Part shown: positions 1 through 5,360 of the stretch, piece after piece
Position numbering within the stretch: position 1 is the stretch's first letter
How the letters are laid out: every line of letters starts with the position of its first letter
Assembly: GCA_943355185.1 (NCBI GenBank)
Contig: CALREM010000004.1
Span: 1-8,389, forward strand
DNA from: Candidatus Nomurabacteria bacterium
GTDB lineage: Bacteria > Patescibacteriota > Minisyncoccia > Phycocordibacterales > PALSA-1337
DNA: 8,389 bases
Direction of reading: 5' to 3'
Made by a program: the position numbers and the translations under genes
The notes under the pieces: model-generated
Told to the model about the DNA's origin: nothing
Seen by the model: the letters and a program-made list of their open reading frames with translations, nothing else
The model's database searches: none

Positions 1-93
1 GGAATCGGCATGCCCATCTGCCTTATCTCTGCAGAGCTTGCTTACAAGAGAATAGAACACATCAAGGATCCTGCGCCTCTCAAGGAATTGTAA
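1..93 (+). CDS. C-terminal end of a probable carotenoid (phytoene-type) desaturase, 5' truncated
   Basis: The first frame is open from base 1 to a TAA at 91-93, giving 30 residues that begin GIGMPICLISAELAYKR. Carotenoid desaturases of the CrtI/CrtD family, FAD-dependent oxidoreductases that introduce double bonds into phytoene or its derivatives, end with a similar stretch (HPG-x-G-x-P with a following hydrophobic/SAE segment) from the C-terminal part of the FAD-binding fold. The upstream His-Pro would lie outside the window. The neighbouring convergent gene is a lycopene-elongase-type prenyltransferase, which fits a carotenoid locus and strengthens the call. Only the tail is visible, so another FAD-dependent oxidoreductase of the same superfamily cannot be excluded. 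Confidence 0.6.
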   Translation, partial: GIGMPICLISAELAYKRIEHIKDPAPLKEL

Positions 94-95
94 CT

Positions 96-956
96 TTATC
101 TAAAAAGGATAATAAAAAAGATGATCATTCCTGACACAGTGTTTATAATCGGGAAGTAAGTGTAAATCCGGAAGAGTTCATCATCGGTTGTTCGAAGCGA
201 CATTAACATAAAGCCGACATAGAAAAGTGCGAGGATGATGCTGAGGATGCCAAGGTAAGGAAAGGAGAGAATGCCAGAGAATGCATACAAGCCAGCGCAG
301 AGCATGATCGTTCCTCTTTTCTGAAGCGTGGTGGCAATGGTTTTGAGTCCAGCATCGCTGTCTGCCTTAATGTCGGGTACGGCCGAGTATGCGTGCATTG
401 CTATTGCCCAACACATACCCGCGAGTATACAAAGCACGAGTGCATCATTTGAATAATCTCGGTTCATAAGATCGGTAAGAAAAATATAGGAGAATGCTGC
501 TGTTGCGATATAGTGTCCTGCACTGAAGATGCTGTCGAGGAAGGGCTTTGTCTTCGCTCGAATAGGTGTTGCTGAATAAAATCCCGCGAAGAAAAAGAAA
601 GCTCCGAATGCAACGAGTGCGGCAATCGAAAGAGTAACGAATGCATAGAGAAGAAAGGGTAGAGATACAAGTGCGATATGAATGAGAAGTTTTTTCTGTT
701 CCTCGGGCATTACCAGGGATTCGTAAGAAACTTTTTTGGGATTTAATTTATCGGTTTCGTAATCGTATGCATCGTTTATCCCATAAATATAAATATTTGC
801 AGGATAGGTAAAGAACAAAAAGAACACAAAGCTTGGGATCAGATATGCTAGGGAATATGTTCCTTGTGCCGCCGCGGTAATACCGATGAGGTAAGGGCCC
901 AGTTCGTAGATCCAGAATCTCGGGCGGCTGATGTTGAGGAGTCTTTTTAATTTCAC
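96..956 (-). CDS. UbiA-family prenyltransferase, lycopene elongase-like
   Basis: An integral membrane prenyltransferase of 286 residues. The N-terminus contains SRPRFWIYELGP (10-21), typical of the archaeal/actinobacterial lycopene elongase branch. The first Asp-rich motif is N61-D62-x-x-D65-x-x-x-D69, followed by NPKK; the second is D195-x-x-x-D199-x-D201 within a VPDIKADSDAG segment. Both bind the Mg-diphosphate of the prenyl donor in UbiA enzymes. About eight or nine hydrophobic segments fill the rest, as the UbiA fold expects, and the length is normal for the family. Lycopene elongases add C5 units to lycopene on the way to C45/C50 carotenoids; that substrate is inferred from the motif style and the adjacent desaturase tail. 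The start is GTG (954-956), 9 nt after a TATACT box, so the mRNA is probably leaderless. The stop lies 2 bp from the stop of the converging gene. A quinone-type UbiA enzyme is the main alternative. Confidence 0.85.
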   Translation of the reverse strand: MKLKRLLNISRPRFWIYELGPYLIGITAAAQGTYSLAYLIPSFVFFLFFTYPANIYIYGINDAYDYETDKLNPKKVSYESLVMPEEQKKLLIHIALVSLPFLLYAFVTLSIAALVAFGAFFFFAGFYSATPIRAKTKPFLDSIFSAGHYIATAAFSYIFLTDLMNRDYSNDALVLCILAGMCWAIAMHAYSAVPDIKADSDAGLKTIATTLQKRGTIMLCAGLYAFSGILSFPYLGILSIILALFYVGFMLMSLRTTDDELFRIYTYFPIINTVSGMIIFFIILFR

Positions 957-965
957 AACAAAGTA

Positions 966-971
966 AGTATA
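966..971 (-). promoter_or_regulatory. -10 box (TATACT) of the prenyltransferase gene
   Basis: On the minus strand TATACT is followed by 9 nt and then the GTG start. Transcription starting about 7 nt after the box would give a leader of about 2 nt. No convincing -35 hexamer is seen 16 to 18 bp upstream. Confidence 0.5.
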
Positions 972-1004
972 GCAGTTTAACCGTAAATAGGTTTGCTTAA
1001 AAGG

Positions 1005-1013
1005 TGGTATAAT
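1005..1013 (+). promoter_or_regulatory. Extended -10 promoter (TGGTATAAT) of the FMN reductase operon
   Basis: A perfect TATAAT at 1008-1013 is preceded by TG at 1005-1006, the extended -10 arrangement TGnTATAAT. It lies 6 nt before the ATG at 1020, so transcription is predicted to start on or next to the start codon. A good -35 box is absent, which an extended -10 can tolerate. The box also decides the gene start, because the longer reading from TTG 993 would run through the promoter. Confidence 0.7.
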
Positions 1014-1019
1014 GATCTC

Positions 1020-1553
1020 ATGATAAAAAAGAATATCATGTTTATTCTCGGTACCTCGCGTGAAGGCCGTTTAAGCGAACATGTGGCTCGTTTCGTATTC
1101 TCTTGTGCAAAGGAGCGCGACGACTTCACCCCTCTCTTTGTCGATGTGCGCGACTACGTACAAACAAGCACTGAAGGATTGGAAGAAGAAAAGCTAACAG
1201 CGTTGCGAAAGATGATAACGGAGGCAGCGGGGTTTGTTATCATTTCGCCTGAATATAATCACGGTTACCCTGGAGAACTTAAAATGTTTCTTGATAATGC
1301 CTACAAAGAATACGAAGGGAAGCCTTTTGCGATCTGCGGAGTCTCGGACGGGCCGGTAGGCGGCGCGCGCATGGCTGAAAACCTTAAACCGGTATTGTCC
1401 GCATTTCAGGCAATCATCATCAATGCGGCGGTGTATTTTGCATCCGTCAAAGAACTCTTTGACGAAGCGGGAAATATCAAAGAACCTGAAATGTGGAAAA
1501 GGAAGGTAAGTGGGATGCTTGATCAGGTAATAAAATATACGAATCACATATGA
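1020..1553 (+). CDS. NADPH-dependent FMN reductase family flavoprotein
   Basis: A 177-residue flavodoxin-like protein of the NADPH-dependent FMN reductase family (PF03358), which includes FMN/quinone reductases and azoreductases. Visible motifs are the phosphate-binding loop GTSREGR (11-17) after the first beta strand, SPEYNHGYPGELK (76-88), which matches the family's PEYN-x(4)-P-x-x-LK loop, and GVSDGPVGGARM (107-118), which should contact the isoalloxazine ring. The length is normal. The ATG at 1020 is preferred to the in-frame TTG at 993 because an extended -10 TATAAT lies between them and because family members begin just before the first strand. The TGA overlaps the next ATG as ATGA, so translation of the next gene is probably coupled. 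The substrate (free FMN, quinones or an azo compound) cannot be told from sequence; a role in redox balance beside a heme-binding protein is inferred. Confidence 0.88.
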   Translation: MIKKNIMFILGTSREGRLSEHVARFVFSCAKERDDFTPLFVDVRDYVQTSTEGLEEEKLTALRKMITEAAGFVIISPEYNHGYPGELKMFLDNAYKEYEGKPFAICGVSDGPVGGARMAENLKPVLSAFQAIIINAAVYFASVKELFDEAGNIKEPEMWKRKVSGMLDQVIKYTNHI

Positions 1554-2185
1554 AAATCTCTATTATAGTTCTTGTGGTAATAGTAGTCCTCATTGTCGCC
1601 TGGTCGCTTGTCGGATACTTTATTTCAAATGCCGAGCAGACAAAATATTCGGTACTAACAAAAGTCGACGGTTATGAGATTCGTAATTATCCGGCCCATA
1701 TTGTCGCTCAAACAGTTGTCGAGGGCACCAGTATTAATGGTGATGCGTTTAATAAGGGATTTGCTATCATCGCCGGCTATATATTCGGAGGCAACGTCAA
1801 AAAAGAAAGCATCGCAATGACTGCACCAGTTGTTGCTCAAGGATCGTCAGAAAAGATTGCAATGACTGTCCCGGTGACAGCAAGTGCGACAGGCACTTCG
1901 CAGGTGGTCTCTTTCGTCATGCCAAGCGGATATACGCTACTGACTTTGCCTACTCCTAACGACTCTCGAATAAAGCTTGTCGAAGTGCCGGAGCAGAAAA
2001 TAGCGGCATTTAGGTTTTCCTGGTATAGGACTGATCCTCGCTTTGAGAAAATGAAGAAACAACTATTTGCCAATCTTTCTCAGGACAATATTACAATAAT
2101 TGGTACACCAATCTTTGCTGGATATAATCCGCCATGGACTCCGCCGTGGATGAACCGAAATGAGATAATGGTACAGGTTCAATGA
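1550..2185 (+). CDS. Membrane-anchored SOUL family heme-binding protein
   Basis: A 211-residue protein. Residues 3-25 form one hydrophobic segment, a signal anchor that should place the rest outside the membrane. From residue 32 the SOUL/HBP domain (PF04832) is clear: YEIRNYP (42-48), IFGGN (78-82), the paired IAMTAPV (88-94) and AMTVPV (104-109), FVMPSGYTL (122-130), and the C-terminal AGYNPPWTPPWMNRNEIMV (190-208). SOUL proteins bind heme or other tetrapyrroles. Bacterial SOUL genes often lie in light-response or photolyase/carotenoid neighbourhoods, which fits the carotenoid-type genes next door. The start ATG overlaps the upstream TGA and the stop overlaps the downstream ATG, so it is the middle gene of a three-gene operon. 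Heme as the actual ligand is inferred from the family. Confidence 0.93.
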   Translation: MKISIIVLVVIVVLIVAWSLVGYFISNAEQTKYSVLTKVDGYEIRNYPAHIVAQTVVEGTSINGDAFNKGFAIIAGYIFGGNVKKESIAMTAPVVAQGSSEKIAMTVPVTASATGTSQVVSFVMPSGYTLLTLPTPNDSRIKLVEVPEQKIAAFRFSWYRTDPRFEKMKKQLFANLSQDNITIIGTPIFAGYNPPWTPPWMNRNEIMVQVQ

Positions 2186-2694
2186 AACAAGTTATAGTTA
2201 ATGACAAAATGCAGAAAGGTTATTCATACAAACTTCCTGAACCGATCGGTAAAAACTTTGATCCAGCATTCAAGCCGGAACTCACACCAAAACAGATGCT
2301 CATGCTTGGTGTATTTGGCGGTGTATACATGCGTGACTGTGTTAATGAATTTCCGCAGGATTGGTTTGCGAATGCAAAATTTCAAAAAGAGGGTAGCTAT
2401 ATGCATGATCCAAAACTTAATTATTTTGGCGCCAATGCCTCACAGTCATTATTAGTTTGGAAAAAGAAAGGTTGGATCTATAAAGACGATCCCCGGGGCT
2501 GGTTTCAGTGGTATTGTCGTTATTATATGGGCAGGAGAATTCTAGGTGAAGATGAAAGACAGATCAAACGTTGGAAAGCAATCCGGAGACACATAGCTCA
2601 AATAAAAAAGAATTGCCAAGTAGGCGATAAGGTGTGCAGACCTAAGCAGAGACAAGCTGTCCTTCATTGGGCTTATGATAGCCGTAAAATGTGA
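2182..2694 (+). CDS. Conserved protein of unknown function with RGWFQWYCRYY motif
   Basis: A 170-residue soluble protein with no signal peptide or membrane segment. The N-terminal part reads GYSYKLPEPIGKNF (13-26), then LTPKQMLMLGVFGGVYMRD (34-52). The core is RGWFQWYCRYYMGRR (105-119), followed by EDERQIKRW (123-131) and a basic helix. The C-terminus has C145 and C152 in a CQVGDKVC arrangement, then RPKQRQAVLHWAYDSRKM. Dense Trp/Tyr/Arg conservation of this sort suggests a ligand- or nucleic-acid-binding site. I recognise the pattern as a widespread uncharacterised family but cannot name a function. It is translationally coupled to the SOUL gene by an ATGA overlap, so a role linked to heme, flavin or light stress is a reasonable but unproven guess. 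C145/C152 could be a metal or redox pair, but only two cysteines are positioned this way. Confidence 0.88.
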   Translation: MKQVIVNDKMQKGYSYKLPEPIGKNFDPAFKPELTPKQMLMLGVFGGVYMRDCVNEFPQDWFANAKFQKEGSYMHDPKLNYFGANASQSLLVWKKKGWIYKDDPRGWFQWYCRYYMGRRILGEDERQIKRWKAIRRHIAQIKKNCQVGDKVCRPKQRQAVLHWAYDSRKM

Positions 2695-2697
2695 TAG

Positions 2698-2889
2698 AGA
2701 GATGTACTTTTTATTAAGAGAGGTGAGAAAGAAGAAAATTATAATGTAAAGGGAATCGTAGCGTCCACTAGCACCTCGGCTGTAAATGCAGATATCAAGA
2801 TCTATAAGCCATTTGATAATACGGTGATCGTGCAGATCTATTCCAAAACCAATGCCTCAACTACTATTTCCGTACCACCTCAGAAGTAG
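2698..2889 (+). pseudogene. Start-less open frame, probable 3' remnant of a lost gene
   Basis: Frame 1 is open for 63 codons between a TAG at 2695 and a TAG at 2887-2889. It contains no ATG or TTG, and its only GTG codons are far downstream (2824, 2830). The translation from 2758 (VASTSTSAVNADIKIYKPFD, continuing to SVPPQK) reads like real protein: Ser/Thr-rich with alternating hydrophobic residues as in a beta domain of an exported protein. The stop is 6 bp before the ATG of the next gene, the spacing expected of an operon partner. It is most likely the tail of a gene whose front was deleted. A non-canonical start such as ATT at 2713, or an assembly or frameshift error, are alternatives. I do not recognise the family. 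The rest of 2695-2895 holds nothing else I can support. Confidence 0.4.
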
Positions 2890-2895
2890 TAATCT

Positions 2896-3504
2896 ATGAA
2901 TACCAAATCCATCGCTTCAGTCATTCTTCTCATCGTTGTCATTACAGGCATTGTATTTTTTGCGCGCACACCTTCAACTCCTGTAGTAGTTCAACCAAAT
3001 CATCTTGCAAACCTCTATGAGAATATTGAGGAAGGTTTTACTATAGAATATCCTGAAGGTTTTATTTTGAATGAGGATTATGAGTATCGCAATCTGAGTG
3101 AAGGTAAAACAATCAAAGGTGTTCAATTCAAAATCTCAACCTCTGTGGCGACTGGTACCAATCTTTCCTATGATTCATATGTCAGTGTTGAACATCTTGC
3201 AACATCTACATCTTGTACAGCCGCGGATTTTTTGGACTATAGAACAGGTACCACCACTATGACCGATATGGGTGTAACATATTCTATAGCATCTTCATCT
3301 GATGCAGCGGCAGGGAATCGATATGAAGAAATCGTCTATGTGTTCCCGCAAAGTACTCCATGTTTGGCTGTACGTTATTTTATTCATTACGGTGCTTATC
3401 AAAATTATCCTGAAGGATCAATTCGTGAATTTGATAAACAAGCCCTTCTTGCTACATTCGATACGATTCGTCGCAGTCTTGTATTAAAGAATAAAAACAG
3501 GTAA
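2896..3504 (+). CDS. Membrane-anchored hypothetical protein, extracytoplasmic domain
   Basis: A 202-residue protein of unknown function. Residues 5-23 are a hydrophobic signal anchor, followed by a Pro/Val linker and a domain rich in aromatics: YENIEEGFTIEYPEGF (41-56), then a beta-rich region with many Ser/Thr, and a conserved-looking C-terminal part RYFIHYGAYQNYPEGSIREF (160-179) ending in a helix. C107 and C156 are the only cysteines and could form a disulfide if the domain is outside the cell. The repeated YPEG (52-55 and 171-174) may reflect loop similarity. I do not recognise a named domain; PsbP-like or other extracytoplasmic beta folds are only a guess. No ribosome binding site precedes the ATG. 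It lies 10 bp upstream of the PspC gene, so the two are probably co-transcribed. Confidence 0.8.
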   Translation: MNTKSIASVILLIVVITGIVFFARTPSTPVVVQPNHLANLYENIEEGFTIEYPEGFILNEDYEYRNLSEGKTIKGVQFKISTSVATGTNLSYDSYVSVEHLATSTSCTAADFLDYRTGTTTMTDMGVTYSIASSSDAAAGNRYEEIVYVFPQSTPCLAVRYFIHYGAYQNYPEGSIREFDKQALLATFDTIRRSLVLKNKNR

Positions 3505-3514
3505 AAATAAACCT

Positions 3515-3709
3515 ATGGAAACCAAAAAACTATATAGAAGTAAAACAAACAAAGTATTCGCAGGTATCTGTGGAGGTTTGGGAGAGTATATGAATATAGA
3601 CCCTGTCCTTATACGTATTATGTGGCTTTCTATAGTGGTACTTACCGGTATATTTCCGGGAGTCCTTGTCTATGTTATAGCCATCTTCATTATCCCCGAG
3701 AAAGCCTAG
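3515..3709 (+). CDS. PspC-domain membrane protein
   Basis: A 64-residue protein made almost entirely of one PspC domain (PF04024). The signature runs KLYRSKTNKVFAGICGGLGE (5-24), then Y25 and DP (29-30), with R34 and W37 in the expected places. A hydrophobic stretch from about 36 to 60 spans the membrane and the protein ends IIPEKA. PspC in Enterobacteria is part of the phage shock response to membrane stress; stand-alone PspC proteins of this size are common in many bacteria and their role is less defined. No PspA or PspB gene is in the window. The gene follows the hypothetical membrane protein by 10 bp. Its TAG shares the tetranucleotide CTAG with the stop of the converging hydrolase gene. 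Confidence 0.93.
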   Translation: METKKLYRSKTNKVFAGICGGLGEYMNIDPVLIRIMWLSIVVLTGIFPGVLVYVIAIFIIPEKA

Positions 3710-4341
3710 TCTCCTCGAAGCATTCTCCTTAGTACCAGCTCTATCTTTTCGGCCATTTTGATATACCCCTTGTCGTTCGGGTGAATAGTGTCTGCCATAA
3801 GCTCCGGAGTTCCAATCAAGTCATCGAGTACATTGGGTACAAACCCGGTCTGGTATTTTTCTGCTAATTCTTCAAAATGAGAACCATAGGTATCACGCAG
3901 CAGTCCGCCACGTACGCCGAGAAGTAAAACTGCTGAACCGTGAGCGTGAATTTTTTCGATAATAGTTCCTAAATTTGCGAACGTGGTATCCAAAGGAACC
4001 TTACGTAGATAGTCATTGCCTCCTAGAAGCAGAATCACTATTTTTGGATTATCTGCGAGGACCAAATCGATACGAGCCAATCCATCGGCAGTCGTATTGC
4101 CGCTGACTCCTTTGTTTATAATCGGTTGTCCGATTTTTTGCGAAAGCAGAGAAATAACGTCGTGACCTTGCGTTGCTCCAACTCCATATATCAAGCTGTC
4201 ACCAAATGCCACGATTGTTGTGCCTGATGAATCAAGATTGCGAATAGGCAGCTGTCTATTAAAGAAGAAAATAATACCGATACATAAAATAGCACCGAGA
4301 GATATCCAAAGAGTACGCATTGCGGATGAGGAAAGGTTCAT
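3706..4341 (-). CDS. GDSL/SGNH-type hydrolase (lysophospholipase L1/arylesterase-like)
   Basis: A 211-residue serine esterase with an N-terminal hydrophobic segment (10-27) that should act as an anchor or signal, placing the enzyme outside the membrane. The four SGNH blocks are complete: FGDSL (46-50) with nucleophile S49, KGVSGNTT (77-84) with the oxyanion Gly 81, GGND (107-110) with N109, and DTIHPND (184-190) with D184 and H187 completing the triad. This is the TesA/lysophospholipase L1 type, which cleaves acyl esters or thioesters of lipids or surface sugars; the substrate cannot be told. The start at 4341 is chosen over the in-frame ATG at 4320 because a TATAAT lies 8 nt upstream, so the message is predicted to be leaderless. 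It converges on the PspC gene with a 4-nt overlap and diverges from the dehydrogenase gene. Confidence 0.93.
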   Translation of the reverse strand: MNLSSSAMRTLWISLGAILCIGIIFFFNRQLPIRNLDSSGTTIVAFGDSLIYGVGATQGHDVISLLSQKIGQPIINKGVSGNTTADGLARIDLVLADNPKIVILLLGGNDYLRKVPLDTTFANLGTIIEKIHAHGSAVLLLGVRGGLLRDTYGSHFEELAEKYQTGFVPNVLDDLIGTPELMADTIHPNDKGYIKMAEKIELVLRRMLRGD

Positions 4342-4347
4342 AGAGAT

Positions 4348-4359
4348 GTATTATAATAC
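4348..4359. promoter_or_regulatory. Palindromic bidirectional promoter with overlapping -10 boxes
   Basis: GTATTATAATAC is a perfect 12-bp palindrome in the 23-bp gap between divergent genes. On the plus strand TATAAT is at 4352-4357, 7 nt before the ATG at 4365. On the minus strand TATAAT is at 4355-4350, 8 nt before the ATG whose first base is 4341. Either start would give a leaderless or nearly leaderless mRNA. No good -35 hexamer is seen on either side. Because the two boxes overlap, RNA polymerase can occupy only one orientation at a time. Confidence 0.75.
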
Positions 4360-4364
4360 TTCAT

Positions 4365-5348
4365 ATGACAAAAAGAATACTAATAACTCGAGAAATACCA
4401 AAACTTGGTCTGACAATGTTGCAAGAGCGTGGTTTTGAGGTGGATGTGTGTCCAGGTGAAACAGGTGATGCTTCTTTGTCTCAGGACGAGCTGATTTCTT
4501 ATCTCACAAAAAATCAGTATGACGGCATAGTCTCTTTATTGACGGACAAAATAGACGCCAAGTTAATGGAGGCTGCACCTTCGGTCAAAATAGTGGCAAA
4601 TTATGCCGCAGGTTTTAATAACATTGATCTGGTAGAAACAAAAAAGCGGGGAATCGTAGCCACTAATACCCCAGGAGTTTCCAGTATTGCGGTTGCGGAA
4701 CATGCCATGGCGTTGATGTTGGCATTGACCACTCGTATTGTTGAAGCGGATTTATTCACTAAAAAAGGAAAATACCAAGGATGGTCGCCAATGGCTTTTA
4801 TTGGTACGGATCTTTCGGGTAAAACCTTGGGACTTATTGGAGTCGGTAGTATCGGTATTGAAGTAGCACGCATTGCAGCTCAGGGTTTTGCCATGAAGAT
4901 CCTGTATTACGATGTTGTACCAAATGAAAAAATAGAAAAGGACTATAGTGCGCAGCGTGTCGCTACGGTGGAAGAGTTACTTCCTCAGGCAGATATTGTC
5001 AGTTTGCATGTACCCCTCCTCGATTCCACACATCATCTCATCAATGCTGCACGATTGAAAATGATGAAAAAGAGCGCTTTCTTTATCAATACATCGCGTG
5101 GTCCTGTGGTTGATGAAAAAGCCCTCGTTACCGCACTGAAGGAAAGATTGATCGCTGGAGCTGCACTGGATGTGTTTGAATTTGAACCAGAGCTCGCGCC
5201 AGGTCTGGCCACACTTGATAATGTCATACTGACTCCACATATTGCTTCTGCTCGTGATCATGCTCGTAATGAGATGGCGCGAATCGCAGCTCAGAACATC
5301 ATTGATTTTTTTGACGGCAATAAACCACAAAATCAGGTTAACTTATAG
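4365..5348 (+). CDS. D-isomer-specific 2-hydroxyacid dehydrogenase, NAD-dependent
   Basis: A 327-residue enzyme of the D-2-hydroxyacid dehydrogenase family (glyoxylate/hydroxypyruvate reductase, D-lactate dehydrogenase, phosphoglycerate dehydrogenase), which reduces 2-keto acids with NAD(P)H. The N-terminal substrate domain contains NYAAGFNNID (79-88). The Rossmann fold has G159-x-G161-x-x-G164, and D183 at the end of the second strand favours NADH over NADPH. Catalytic residues are R245 in NTSRGPVVDE, E274 in DVFEFEPE, and H292 in TPHIASA. The length is normal and there is no ACT domain, which argues against the long form of SerA. The pattern is closest to glyoxylate reductase-type enzymes, but substrate cannot be fixed from motifs. 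The ATG lies 7 nt after a TATAAT, so the message is probably leaderless. It shares its promoter region with the divergent hydrolase gene. Confidence 0.95.
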   Translation: MTKRILITREIPKLGLTMLQERGFEVDVCPGETGDASLSQDELISYLTKNQYDGIVSLLTDKIDAKLMEAAPSVKIVANYAAGFNNIDLVETKKRGIVATNTPGVSSIAVAEHAMALMLALTTRIVEADLFTKKGKYQGWSPMAFIGTDLSGKTLGLIGVGSIGIEVARIAAQGFAMKILYYDVVPNEKIEKDYSAQRVATVEELLPQADIVSLHVPLLDSTHHLINAARLKMMKKSAFFINTSRGPVVDEKALVTALKERLIAGAALDVFEFEPELAPGLATLDNVILTPHIASARDHARNEMARIAAQNIIDFFDGNKPQNQVNL

Positions 5349-5354
5349 TATTAT
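5349..5354 (+). promoter_or_regulatory. Candidate -10 box (TATTAT) of the coiled-coil surface protein gene
   Basis: TATTAT starts directly after the dehydrogenase stop codon and lies 6 nt before the ATG at 5361, the same geometry as the other leaderless starts in the window. The surroundings are AT-rich (an overlapping TATATA follows), so the exact box is uncertain. Confidence 0.4.
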
Positions 5355-5360
5355 ATACAT

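Noticed and set aside
993..1019. TTG at 993 as start of the FMN reductase gene
   Set aside because: The nine extra codons run through an extended -10 promoter and add residues before the first strand that the family does not have; ATG 1020 is better.
1194..1547. 117-codon minus-strand frame inside the FMN reductase gene
   Set aside because: It is a shadow of a well supported gene, with no promoter and no family motifs.
2740..2745. Perfect TATAAT as a promoter for a downstream gene
   Set aside because: No ATG, GTG or TTG lies at the 6 to 9 nt spacing used elsewhere and the next gene starts about 150 bp away; it is probably chance in AT-rich sequence.
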